A stretch of DNA of 64,000 bases from Lucifuga dentata (Eukaryota > Chordata > Actinopteri > Ophidiiformes > Bythitidae). Positions 1-13,200 of this stretch are shown piece after piece (position 1 is the stretch's first letter; each line of letters opens with the position of its first letter). The position numbers were made by a program, and so were the translations under genes. Below the pieces are notes generated by a model that saw only the letters and a list, made by a program, of their open reading frames with translations, did no database searches and had not been told where the DNA came from. The DNA lies in the NCBI GenBank assembly GCA_014773175.1, contig VXCM01000965.1, positions 1 through 64,000 on the forward strand. The letters are read 5' to 3'.

Positions 1-62
1 CAGATGATTCGCTGTGGTGACCCCTGAAGGGAAAGCCGAAAGGAAAAGAAGAAGAAGAAGAA
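1..62 (+). repeat. tail of a fish SINE/LINE (truncated by window edge)
   Basis: The window opens with a GATTCGCTGTGGTGACCCC type sequence followed by GCCGAAAGG and a (GAA)n tail. This is a very common 3' tail in teleost short retroposons. The body lies outside the window. Confidence 0.5.
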
Positions 63-3016
63 GTCTATGCTTGTCTGGGCCATCCATAAGTCTGCTTAAT
101 GCAGCCTGGCGTGTGAAGTGGCTCTAGGCTGCATGGCTTTTGCCTTGTCATAATGAAATATGACCTGTCTCCCTGGCCCAGATGACTGTGGCAGCAAGCT
201 GAGAAAGGAAGAAGGGATGGACAGGAGGAGAAGGAGACATGGCTTTAAAATTATGATGGATATACATGGACTGGATTGATTTGGAGGACTGTATAATGAC
301 AGCACATCCCTTAAAACTGCTAAGTTTTCTTTAAAATATGCACATATGTTTTAGAATACTAGAGTCAGGGCGACATTTGCTATTAAATATTGAATGTGGT
401 TTTAGTTTGGGTTTCACCTTGCGACTACAATGGCCGCAATTTGTTTATGGCACCTACAAAGACTAAAGATAGAGGAGGCCCATAATTGTATTACACTGTT
501 TTGCCTCTATGTGCAAGATGTTAAGAAGATCTAAATCACTATATGACAAACATCTAACTGCAAGCTTCTTACACACAATAAACTGAAGAAGAGGATAAAC
601 AACACAGGAGGGGATGATAAAAGAGACAGAATTTCATTTTGGTTTTCAGTTAATTTGAACCAATTTTATAGCACCATTATACCTCCAACAATGTGAATAA
701 ATGACCTCATGCATGAAGTTCTAATTGGGTAAAGCTTGTTTCCCAACACAGGTAATTTGTGTATGACAAATAATGAGAAAGTAGGCCATGAAATTGTCTT
801 AAAAATCAATAAATGCTGCTTAACATCAAATCATTTCTCTGAGGAGAGACATGGAAGTAGACATAGTTTTCTCTTTAAGAATGAGACACGTTAATAACGC
901 AGATCTAAGTGGCGGGCTCAGGGCTCTCTGCTCCTTCCCTTTGCTTGCATGTTGTCCAGATGTTTCAGAGGCTCTCTTTTTTTTTCTCTTTTCTGAATCC
1001 TTCTTTGCTTTGCTAAGCATGCACAAAACTAAGAAGAAAAACAAGAGAGAGTGGAAATGTAGGGATGGAGTGAGAGTGGAGGCACATATGAAATGCCTGG
1101 GGCCAGTCTCCACAGCCACACAGTAGCACCCATGGTAACAGACCCATGGTGACAGGACCTCAAAGGTGCAACCGTATCCCTCGACAATGCCTGTTTAGAC
1201 ACGGCTGGCCTCAAGAGTCAACCTTCCTGACAACACACACTTATACACACAGGTGCTGGGAGAGAAAGTGGGCCTAACTTACATCTCTTGGTTTGGTAAC
1301 CATGGAGATCCTGTGGAAATTCCAGATTCCTGCAGGTAGAGAGGGAAAGACAAATTTTCCTTTTCATCTTGTTTTCAGTGTATATTCCACGCAAATGTAG
1401 AATGCAGTTCTAGATCATGATTAAGTGCTTTAACAAAGTATTCATAAGCATATTTTTCCATGGACATTTCTTTGTTTTATTAGTAGTATACCTCCTTAAC
1501 TTTAACTGAAGGCCTCTGTTTTAATCTGATAAATGGATTGTAAAGGGTTGCATGCTATATGGATGATATGGAAGTGTGGGCTAACTGGCTTCTTGCTGAC
1601 TTTGCCCAGTTCCTTCAGTTTGTATACAGCTCTAAATAATCTTCAGTTACCACATGACCCTTATAGTGGTATATAGTATGGTTATAGAAGTGAATCCATA
1701 CAACTCTGGATAAGGCGGAGGCAGCTTGTTTAGATTCAGGAGGGATGCTGTGCTCAAAAACATTTATGGCTGATAGAATGTGCAAAGAGCACCACCCTGT
1801 GGTGAATATGAGAAGTGAGAATCCACAACACAGAAAGTGGCTGCTTATGTAATACAGTGTGTGATTAATACGTTCTAAGATATAATGTGGTGTGAGACAT
1901 GACACGATGCCATACCATACCATACCATACCATACCATACCATACGAGACAGTGTCAGCTGGACAGCAATGCCATAAGTCAGGACAACCTCATGTCCTTT
2001 ATTTATTTACTCTCAAATCCCTATTGAAGAAGAATCCTCTTTTACAATGGTGTTGAGTTATGACATAAAACCAAACAAGATGAAAAGAACAGTGCTACAT
2101 AAATAAAGGTTATATCAAAGATATACTATAAATAAAGAGTCCGTTTTAAAAAACTGCAACAGATATTTGATATAGAATAAGACAAACACCACACAATGAT
2201 AGCAGCAGTCAGACATGGCATCAATAGATTAACTATAGCGACTAAATTCTGAAGTTAATTCAGAGGATTAAAAGCATACAATCAAATTTAACAAACTGAA
2301 GTTAAGTTTTACATGATACCAGAGAGTTAAAATTGGAGGTTCCTTGTACTTTGTTCCATACTGGAATATGGAACATACATCTACAGTATTTTGTAAAAAT
2401 GTGTGAAGTATTCTAGGTTAGAAGGGATGAAATATAAGACAGAAGCTTGCTGTGAATGAGGGTCATGTCTCACAGCCAGAGATAGCCAACTTTAGAATAT
2501 AGGCCACTATTACTGCTGCTGTGATAAATGTCAGTGCTGAGTGTATCATCTAGTGGATTCAGTCTGATGGTACCACATACAGTATATATCAATAATACAA
2601 AACATAAAACACTGAGTCACCAATTTTCTTTGCTTGGGGGATAGAGAAACAACAGTTATTGAGTATCTGTGAGGTCATTCTGGCTAAAGTTGACCAGTGC
2701 AGTGAACCAACTGTCTAGAATAACCTTTTTGTTTGCTTTTAAAATAATAACATGGTTCTTCAAACCCAGTACTTCTGAGAAAGCCAAAACAAGCCATCAA
2801 CTCATATGTGCTGTACTGAAATTGAAAAATTTACAGTATGAGCACAAATATTTTCTGATAGCTGAAGTGAGTGAGCAAACATTTGGACTATTTAATTCTT
2901 AATGAAGAGAATAATAATTACACTTTAATATATTTGTGAATAATTTGCCACGAGCAGATTTTTCATAGGTTTAAATTCTTTTGATACTCCACAGAAAATC
3001 TAAGTCATTTGGCATG
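63..3016. other. upstream noncoding DNA
   Basis: No coding exon recognised. It contains a (CATAC)n pentanucleotide array at about 1906-1946 and otherwise AT-rich unique-looking sequence. Short reading frames here, including one read from the pentamer array, have no protein-like composition. Confidence 0.5.
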
Positions 3017-3024
3017 CCACCAGG

Positions 3025-3259
3025 CAGAGTCGGATTGGGATCCAGGGGGCGTAGCATGACCAGACGAAAAAGTCAATGATGCTGGGGGCGAATAAGTCCA
3101 TAACTGTCTGCTGTTTAAAATATATATATATATATATGTTTGCTTAGTTTAAGTTAATTTTAATTGATATTATATTGTGCAAAGGCCACCGGCCAGCCCA
3201 CCAATGGCTGCGGCCCACCGGGAAAAGCCCTGCCTCTCCCGATGGCCAATCCGACCCTG
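3025..3259. mobile_element. hAT-type MITE with perfect 8-bp target duplication
   Basis: The terminal inverted repeats are CAGAGTCGGATTGG at the left and CCAATCCGACCCTG at the right. The element is flanked on both sides by the identical octamer CCACCAGG (3017-3024 and 3260-3267). An 8-bp duplication with CAG...CTG ends is diagnostic of hAT elements. The 235-bp interior has a short (TA)n tract and no transposase. It sits about 670 bp upstream of the arhgef7 start codon. Confidence 0.85.
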
Positions 3260-3499
3260 CCACCAGGTGGCACTTCAAGTACCACCAGTGTACACATACC
3301 ACAATCTGAGAACCACTCACCATTCTTTCAGGTGTATCTTTTTTTTAATTGCTAAATTTTTAAAGGTAGTGGCGTTATTGGTGCTTATGCTCAGGTGTCT
3401 CACCTGTTTGCTCTCCATTCCACTGCTTCCCCTTTAAAATGAATGATCTGATCACCACAGCTGGCGGCTGACAACTGATAACAACAGATAGCCTGTGCT

Positions 3500-3507
3500 T
3501 ATAAAAA
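3500..3507 (+). promoter_or_regulatory. possible TATA box upstream of arhgef7 exon 1
   Basis: TATAAAAA lies about 430 bp before the start codon, followed by a more GC-rich stretch at 3590-3830 that suits a 5' UTR or promoter. A transcription start near 3530 is inferred only. Broad CpG-type initiation downstream is equally possible. Confidence 0.3.
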
Positions 3508-3932
3508 TGCATCACAGAGCAGGATATGTACAGCCGCTCAGAGGAAGCCTATTCATGTAACGCTGAAGTGTCCTAACAACTGGTTGGACTGTTATGTGAT
3601 GTCATCCAGCGGATGAGCGGCTGATGCACACGTAAGCAGTCCGCCGCCTCAACGCCTCACACAGAAGCGCGCTTGACAGCTTGCCAGGTTCGAGGAAAAA
3701 AAAAAACACCAGAGAAAAGAGGAAACCAGACCTGCTGAATTTCCACGAGCTAGCCGTCATCCGCATCCACCCGAAGCAGCGAGAGGAGGGATCTTTCTTC
3801 GTAACCTGGTTCTCCCATCGAGATCTTACGCATCGTTTTGGATTAATCATGTTTGTGTTTTAACAGATGACAGTGTAACCAGGGCGTTTAAAACACATAA
3901 ATACAGCCTCTTTGTTGAAATAGGATCTGGCC

Positions 3933-4097
3933 ATGAATTCAGCGGAACAGACGGTTACATGGTTGATTACGCTCGGGGTGCTGGAATCGCCGAAGAAGAC
4001 CATTTCTGATCCTGAAGCGTTTCTGCAGACCTCCCTCAAAGATGGGGTGGTTCTATGTAGGCTGCTGGAGCGGCTCAGCCCGGGGTCCACGGAGAAA
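3933..4097 (+). CDS. arhgef7: arhgef7 exon 1 (CH domain, first part)
   Basis: It encodes 55 residues starting [20 protein letters not shown] and ending PGSTEK, the first half of the calponin-homology domain. The start is fixed by family identity and an in-frame TAG only 12 nt upstream (3921). G at -3 gives a fair Kozak context. The donor is GTAAGG at 4098, phase 0. Confidence 0.96.
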
Positions 4098-5062
4098 GTA
4101 AGGGCAATAACACCACTCTCCTCTGCGTAAACCGCCCGCCTTGTCGGGCGCATCTGTGCTGGCAACAACCGTGACACCGACGCGGTTTGTTGTCTGGCTT
4201 CTCTTTCTGCCCAGTGGTGCATGAGGCAATTTCTTTTGTAGGTCACGGCAGCCCGGGTTATTGTCTGCGAAAACAGCCCCAGTGGTTGCACTTAATGTCA
4301 GTACACTGCGTGGATAAAAAGGCTATTGTTTCACAGCAACATCACAGCAAAAGTAAAACGGACTGATCAGAAATAACCAGGGACTATCATAGCTTTAATA
4401 ATCGTTTGCTTTTTAAAATTTATTTATTTATTTTTTACTGCAGGTCTAAGTACCAGATCAAGGTTAAAATTTGAAGCCCCTATCATGTGGATTTAAATTC
4501 ATCATTATATCTACATGGCGTGGCTTGTATATCTAAGCTTTTTTTTTTTTTTTTTTTNTTTTTTTTTTTTTTTTTTGATACCTACAGTATAGTATGACCA
4601 GTCAAGGATATCTGGCTATCTGTAGTCAGACCATAGTGGGCCGCCAATGACTGCAAAGGCGCACAGACATACATAGACCCTCTCCCAATTTAAAGAAACA
4701 GCGCAGTGTTTGTGTCTGTCAACCACAGAGTCAGTTAAGACATCCAGCCACAGGAGGCAATGTTTCCTGATAGAGATGATCTCCTCCGGGCTGCTGGAAG
4801 TTTGTGAAATATTGGATTACCTGCATTTAAATTTCTGATTCTAAATTACTCAATAACTGTGGTCTGATCTCCAAGTCATAACAAAAGACAAACGCATTCT
4901 GCTTCAACTAATGATACACAATTATTTTTATCATGTCTTTACTAAACTTATTGCATAATAATTCATAGCCCAGGCTGGTAACATCCCCACCAAACGTTTC
5001 CTGTAGCTGCTGATCAGACTTGCACAACATTGAGGAGGAAATTTAGACTATTACTTCCTAAA

Positions 5063-5096
<34 letters not shown>

Positions 5097-5502
5097 GCTT
5101 CAGTTTATCAATATTTCTAGGATTTTTTCATGAATAGCCCTTTCAGCTCAAACCACAGCAGTTCTATTGGGTTAAGATCTGGACTCTTAGTTGACAATGA
5201 TTGAGTTACTGTATGTTTAGGTCACTGTCTTGTTGTACCATGATAATAAGCTTCAAATGATGAGCTGCTGCTGTGAGATTCTCCAGTGTCTGCATACAGT
5301 TTTGAATTAATTGTTCCCTCAGTGACTGTAAACTGTCCAGGCCCTGAGGCAGCAAAGCAGCCCAAACCATGTCTAAACATAGTGCTGTGCACTTCTGCCA
5401 AAAAATTAAAATAAAAATTTAACTTTTAGCTCATCTGTTCACAAAACATTGTCCCAGAATCCTCATGGAATGTCCAGGCAGTCTTCTGTAAACTTGAGAA
5501 GT

Positions 5503-5533
<31 letters not shown>

Positions 5534-7154
5534 NGGTTTTTTTTTTTGGTGGCATCCTTCCATGAACACCATTGTTGTCCAGTGTTTATCTTACAGTGGA
5601 CACATGATTTTAGTAAGTTTAAATACTTCTGCAGATGTTTTTTTGCTACCCGTGAATTCTTGGTGAGATTTTTTTTTTTTTTTTTTTTGCAGGATGGCCA
5701 TAGAGCAGCAACAGTACTTATTTCCCACCCATTTATAAACAACTTGTCTTTTTGTAGATTGATGAACCTAGATCTTTAGAGGTGCTTATGGCCTTTTCCA
5801 GCTTCACCCATCTCTACAACTCTTCCCCTAAGCCTCTGTATTTGATTGTTGTTGTGACTTAGATGAAGATTAGATCACATTTGAAGAGTAATCAATGCAT
5901 AAATATGGGTTATTCCAATTAGTTTACCTTTTATTGCAACTTTAGCCTATTAAATGGTGGTCACATTCTTCCTTTTTTGACAATAGATGCCCATATTCAA
6001 GTATGTTACTAATGTGTATTTGCTCTAGAAATACTGTATGCTTGAAAAGCCAAAATGTATTAAATGTGAAATGATACAAGCATGTTATGTTAAATTTTAA
6101 AGTGTCATTAAATCCCTACTAATATCCAGCTGATTGGACAGATAATCGGGTGCCATATCCCACTCATAATTTCATCTCATAATTTAAACTAACTTACCGT
6201 GGAGTCCCAGAAGTAACACGTTACCAACATGCTTCTTACGAGTTTAATTGACTACTTAACTTAATATTACAATGTGTTACATACTTTAAATAATAGTGAA
6301 AAAAAGGAAATATATCAAATATGAAGTATTTTAGTCATCCTTTCATATTTTACAGCGTTCATCCCAGTACATATTTTCTGATCTATTTGACATTTTCCCC
6401 ATGCATGCAGCATTATCCATTTTCATTGTTGCTTATATGATAATGAAAATGGTTTGCATAAAATGCTATTTATTAGGGTTGCTACTAACACACAAAATAG
6501 TCAGTAAGTATTTGGCTGTTTTAGTATCCAGCCACTAGATGTCAGTGATATTATGATAAGCCAAAAATTCAAACTGGATGTCAATTTTTCTGGCTTGCGT
6601 TAAGTGAGATTATTAATATTAACACTAGATTGAAATCTGGGAGCTCCATGAAACTTTTAGCAGTTTTAGCAGTCTTGCTCTCATTGTTCTGTTTAAAATA
6701 TGAGCAAGTCCTCGCCACAAATTCTGTAGAATCTTGCAATAAAAAAACATGAGGAATCGATTCTGTCCTGCAGAAGGTGCAAAGATCTGTAATGTCAACA
6801 TACTTTGCAAAAAAGAATCAGCAAGATAAATACAGTGCAGGGTTTTGAAATGTATTTCTTTGGCATAATTTTATATAACAATGTATCATGAATAATTGAT
6901 CTCCAGGAAAATTAACCTATTCTAATAATTTGAAGTATTTCCCCCTCTGACCAAACCAAAACCAAAACATCTAAGTGACATAATTAAAGAAAAGCCTCCT
7001 GTGTGCATGTGTGTGGTATTGAAACTGAGCACAGTATTTTACTGTATGAGCACAAAAGTTACTGACACCCATTTAGAACAGAAGTATATCATGTGCACAA
7101 AAAACTCACTCTTAATTAAAAGAGAATAATAATACTTAAATGTTATTTATATGT

Positions 7155-7200
<46 letters not shown>

Positions 7201-10200
7201 TTCTTAAAGGACCATACCATCGATTTTGCATGTTTGAGCCTAATATATTCAATTTTCATACGTTACATTACTGACAATCATTTCCAAAAGGAGGATAAAA
7301 CCATATTTCAGCTTTCCTGATATTTTGCAAAATCTCTTAATCTTTCAAAATCAAATATTCAAGCGATACCTCCACCTTAAAAATCGATGTTTCACCTGCT
7401 AATAGTTACACAGCCTTATGAAGTCATGGTCGTTTAAATTTTTCCATAAATGCAGGTCTTCTTTTGGGACTATATTCCCTGGTGGAGACATACATTCACT
7501 CCACGCTTTTTATTGCGCTTAAATGCTAAAATGACATAACTTAGAAAAAAACCTTCATACACACCTTGTTTGCGATGATGGATTACCTATCCCAAAAACG
7601 TTTCAAGCATCAACAAATTGATTTTAATAGCGTACCAGAATGAACCGAAACTAATGGCGGGTCTGGAAGGTAGGAAAATATTTTTTTAAATTCACTGTTC
7701 CAGTAGTATGCTTTGGGAAATGATTTTCAGTAACTTTACCTGTATGAAAACTGAATATATTCAGCTCAAATATGCAAAATAGACGGTATGGTCCTTTAAT
7801 AAAGCACATTAATAATTTGCCAAAACAGCAGAATTTCCATATATTTCCATTGTTTTAATTCTTTGCAAAAAAATTCCAGACTCACCTGAAGTACCACCGG
7901 GGGTACTTAAAGTATCACTGGTGGCACATGTGCCACAGTTTGAGAACCGCTCAGACCATTGTTTTTTCGGGGGGGGGGGGGGGGGNGTGATTAGTAACGT
8001 CATTTCCCTCTGAACCTCCTGGTGCACTTCCCTACACAGAGCTTTCTGTGTACCCTATGTAGAATGCGCGTCGCACAGAAAATACACTTAGCGCATTTAG
8101 CTTTTGATAAACACGCAGAAACCCGCAGCGTGAACAGCTGGACACATGTGGGATATCGCGTAAAACAGGAAGTGTGTTCCTAAGCAGCGTTTCCGTTTTT
8201 TCAGGTTTTCCCAGAACCGAAAAACGACGGCGAGTGCCTGAGCAACATAAAGGAGTTTCTGAAGGGCTGCACGGCGTTCCGCGTCGAGGTAAGTCCCGAA
8301 AAATCCACCAAGTACTTCACTAAATTAGAGTTTGTGTTGTGTGTGTAAGTGCAGACACCAGTACAATACACAATGGCTGCATCGTGGAGTGGACAGTGGG
8401 AGGACTGAGAGCTACCAGCCGAGAACATTCATCCCTCCCTCAGCCTCCTTACTAACAGCGACTTATTGAACATAAACGACACTTTGGAGGATTTTGGCTG
8501 ATCTATAATAATATTCATGGATAAAACTGGTTTACTTCGTACTCACATTGCCCACCGTGTCTGTTATTTTGGTTTAAAAGCACCCCTGCACAGATACGCT
8601 TTGTAATTAGTGCAAAGCTTTGTCCAATGTTGTCACCAGTTCACACCAGCCGCATGAACAATTTATGAATAATTTTTTATTTCAGAACGAATTATAAGAG
8701 TAGCTACACCCTGTATAGGCCATTGCTAATTAGTACAGGCTTATTATTGTTAGATGGGAACTAAACATGACATGTACCAAGATTAAGTATCTCACCTTAT
8801 GCCTTATCCCCCCCCCCCCCCCNTTAAAAAAAAAAAGAAAAGAAAAAAAAAACAGGTAGCTATGATTCCAGAATACATCTATTTTCTTGTGTAAATTGGC
8901 ACCATACCAGTGGTTTTGCATGTTTGAGCCCAATACATGCAACCACATACATGTTACTTTATTGACAACCATTTCTCAAAACATACTACCGGAGCTGTAA
9001 AATATTAGAATTGTTTTTCCTACCTTCCAGAACATCTTATTATTAAATTGTTTTGTCAGAGTAACTTTCATTATTAAAATTTGATTTTGAAAGATTAGGA
9101 TATTTGGCAAAATAACAGGAAAAGTAAAATATGGTTTTATGTTTTGGAAAGTGTTGTCAGTAACATAATATATATGTGAGTAGTATTTATTGGGCTTAAA
9201 CAAAATTACTGGTATGGCCCTTTAAAGGACTATATACCATCCATTTTGCATGTTTGAGCCTAATATATTCAGTTTTCATACATGTTATGTTAATGACAAC
9301 TGTTTTCCAAAGGATAAAACCGTATTTCAGCTTTCCTGATATTTTGCAAAATCTCTTAATTTTTCAAAATCAAATATTCAAGCGATACACCCATCTTAAA
9401 AATTGATGTTTTGCCTGCTAATAGTTATGTAGCCTTATGAAGTCACGGTCGTGTAAATTTTTCGATAAATTCAGTTCTTCTTTTGGGACTATATTCTGCA
9501 GTGGAGACATACATTCACTCCGCACGTTTTATTGTGCTTAAACGCTAAAATTATGTAACTTCTATCTTCTATCTATCTCCTGAATACACGTCTTGTTCGT
9601 GATGATAGATTACCTATCCCAAGAACATTTTAAGTATCAACAAATTAATTTTAATAGCATACCAGAATGAACTGAAACCACTGGCAGTCTCTAAGGTAGG
9701 AAAAAAGTTTTTTATTTCACTGTTCCAGCAGTATGCTTTGGGATATGATTGTCAGTAACGTTACATGTATGAAAATTGAATATATTAGGATCAAATATGC
9801 AAAATGGATGGTATGATCCTTTAAATTTATTATTAGGTATCCAATTCAATCAAAATGCAAAATGCGGCATGTACCTGCAGCCCTGCATAAAGGAGTATAG
9901 CTATGAATTATGGGCTTCTACATAACCAAGGGCCCACTTACCTTTTTTCCCTCATCCTCTGTTCCACATATAACAAACATGAATTGATTAATTGAAATCG
10001 ACATAATTTGACGTTGTGTACTCTGGGTAAGAGACCTAGATCACAGCATGTAGTGGTAAGTCGATTTACTCAAGCATGTAATCGACTTACTGTACAATCG
10101 GCGTAAGCATTCTGCACATGCATGGTTAAGTCATGTAAAGGACGCATCCCATTAATTCCACTGTGGCTTTATGCACTGACAAGTGCTGTGTGTTTGGTGC

Positions 10201-13200
10201 ATAGAGGCATCATTGAACTGCAGTAGTCTAACAATACGACTCAGTGTTCCTCAGCTTTGCCTCTCCCTGCTGAGCCTGATCACTGAGGAAGAGGTGAAGA
10301 CAGGGTGAGAGGAAGCAGAGTCACACTAACAGCATTAAACAGGGTCTTTATCAGTCATATTCAGCTGAAATGCCAGGAGAGTAAATGAATCATCCCTCCA
10401 AGTGGTTTCATTGGAAATCCAGTTGTTTTGCTCATGAGGACAAGTTATGGCGATGCAATTGATCAGTTATTGGGAGGTTTATCAAACATTCAAAATCCGT
10501 ACACGTCATGGTATAATTTTAAAGGACCACACCAGTGATTTTACATGTTTAAGCCCAATAAATACTACCTGCACGTACTACTTTACTGACAACCAAATTC
10601 CAAAATATAAAACTGCACAACTGACATATTGTAGCAGTACGCTACCTTGTTGTAGCTTGCTGACTCACCAAGGGGTGTTGAGTTTCTGTGTCAGCCTGCT
10701 GGGAGGGATCATTACCTGACCAAGATGCTGAGGTAGCATACGTGTCTACTCTTGTCATCTTAGTCATGTTCATTATCTAGCCACATGAATGTTTAATGTG
10801 ACATCATTTGTCTTGATTCCATGTGAAGATGGGTTGTTTTATTCTAATGGAGACCTGTTTAATGTGGTAGGAGAGAGGGAGATTTGTGTATTTGTATGAG
10901 GTAGTGGTGGCCTAAAGGTTAGAGAAGCGAGCTTGTGACAGGGATATCGGTTCTGGCAGGAGAAATCTGGGTTGGGGAGGGGAATGAGCAGCATCTTTCC
11001 CTTGTTATCACCACTGAAGTGCCCTTGAGCAAGGTACCTAATCCCCAATTGCTCCAGTGGAGCTGTTCAGCGGTCAGTGGAGAAACCTGTTGTTGTACTG
11101 GGCAACTTCCAGGTGTTAAGTGTGTGTGTGAGTGTGTGAGTAGGACATTCCTGTAAAAAAAAAAAAAAAAAAAAAAGAGCATTCAATGAATGCTCAGTGA
11201 ACTTTCCCTGGATAAATAAAGGTTAATTTTTTTTTTTTTTAACCATAGAAAAGGAAGCATATGCATATTTTCCATATGTCCCTATTCTGCTCACACCTGA
11301 TGAACTAAACCAGGTATTTTCACTCGATCAGGAATCGATGCCTCTAATCTTGATTGCTAAACATACCTGATTTAGCAGGAAGCAGGGAGAGATGGAAACC
11401 ATGAAGTGTTGTCATACTCGAGAACCTGGACTGAGAACCCCTGACCTAGATCATAGCCTGAATTGTAGTTTCAGTCCTAGTGAAAGTGCAGAACGAGTGA
11501 GGAAGAGTGTGTTTTCACATCAGTGCTCACCAGGGCGAGGGTGGCTTCTCGGACCTCATATACATGCACATACACTGGTCTGCAAACACAAACTCACACA
11601 CACGCACACACATGCACACACTGCCTTAGGCACATCTGTAATCAGAGCGGAAGATAAATCGTATATCTCAGTTGCTCGCCCTCAATAACTCTGGACTGAG
11701 AGTAACTAATCATGAAGCTGTAATGCAGGAAGAGAGAGAAGACAACTTACAGTCATCAACAGAGATACAATCACTGTCATTTATACAAACTGCTGAGACT
11801 GCAGAGGAAATATACGTACAATTGCTACGATTAATTCTTGTGGTGTTCATGAAGTAGATGGGGAAACTCAACATCTGTCAGTATCTTTTGCAATAATTCA
11901 AGTCAGTATACCATTAGAAAAAAATTGTAAGTACTGTAAGTCTATTTATATATGCTACATCAGTATCTCCCAGGGATCTGTGTGTGTCTGCTGACCTATC
12001 AGTGTGTTTCGTCTGCTACTTCAGTCAAAATAAGGAGTGTTATCGATCGAGCAGATCGATGCGTGCTGCGGCACTGTAGCTGAGTGATGACACAGTGCTG
12101 CTACGCTGGTAATAGTAATGAGTTTTAGAAGGAAAATGCACCTGTCATTGACTGTCTGGCACAAATACTGATGTTGTCCCTCCCGCCCTCTGTCTGTCCT
12201 CTCTGCTCAGCCGTTTGAAGCCAGCGACCTGCTGTTGGGACTGAACTTCTCAAAAGTGCTGAGCAGTCTGGTTGCTCTGAACAAAGTAACCGCAGGTTAG
12301 TCAGAAAATGTGTAATGTGTGTGAAATTCATGATATATGCATGTGAAAATATGCATACATACACCGCATGCATACATACACTACCGCTCAAAAGTTTAGA
12401 ATCACTTGTCATTGAAGTAGTTTTTGCTATTTTATTCTATGAAACAAACACCAAAATGTATTTTAAGATGTTTTATTTAGCATTTCAAATTTGGAGGGAA
12501 AAAGTTTTTAAAAATAACACTATTTTAGTGATTTCTCATCAAAGTTTCCACCGTGCGATTTAATCACTGCTTTGTAAATATGAGGCATTGAGTTTCTAGA
12601 GCACCAGGGAATAATCTAGAATTTCCTAATAATCTCTGGAACCACATACAGCTTCTCTACATGAATTTGGAATCAGCTACAACTCATGTCATGATGCTGG
12701 ACAATTGTAAAATTTTGTAATTTTTTCACAGCTTCTTGCAAATTATTTTAAAACTGTAGGTGCGTAACACTAACAGACATAGAATCATTTTATACATACA
12801 TAGATATTGAAACAAAACTAGTTTTACAAGACTGGAAACATTGATTCTACATGTGAAAATCACTAGTGATTCCAAACTTTTGAGCGGTAGAGTATACAAT
12901 ATATACAATATATAAAAGTATATGAGAGAGTGAGTTTGTCTGCAGATACCAGAATTGCTGTATTTATATTTTGCCCTCTCTGTCCAGATATCGGCGTGGG
13001 CAGTGACTCGGTGTGCGCTCGTCACTCTTCAGCCCACCGCATCAAGTCGTTTGAGTCCCTGTCCTCCCAGACCTCGCTGAGCCGATCCTCCAAGCTGCTG
13101 CAAAACCAGTTCCGCAGTCTGGTAAGGCCAACACTCGCTGTTACATCAGCAAATCTCAGGTGACATAATTGAATCACTGACAAAGCACAAAGTTTTGTAC

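Larger units (their letters stand above)
4098..8204. other. arhgef7 intron 1 contents
   Basis: Contains a poly-T run with an N at 4559, a poly-A run at 5063-5094, the Tc1 remnant, a (TAGA)n microsatellite at 7156-7201, a TTAA-MITE (7208-7795), a hAT-MITE fragment at about 7868-7955 ending in CCACAGTTTGAGAACCGCT, and a poly-G run with an N at 7986. The rest (5.8-7.1 kb) is AT-rich with nothing recognised. Confidence 0.6.
8289..12210. other. arhgef7 intron 2 contents
   Basis: A C-run with N at 8823, three TTAA-MITE copies (B, C, D), a SINE, a hAT MITE fragment and a decayed CA-rich patch at 11590-11625. The stretches 9830-10510 and 11650-12150 show nothing I recognise. Confidence 0.6.

Noticed and set aside
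1615..1938. 107-codon minus-strand frame starting MVWYGMVWYG
   Set aside because: The start is translated (CATAC)n microsatellite and the rest has no protein-like features.
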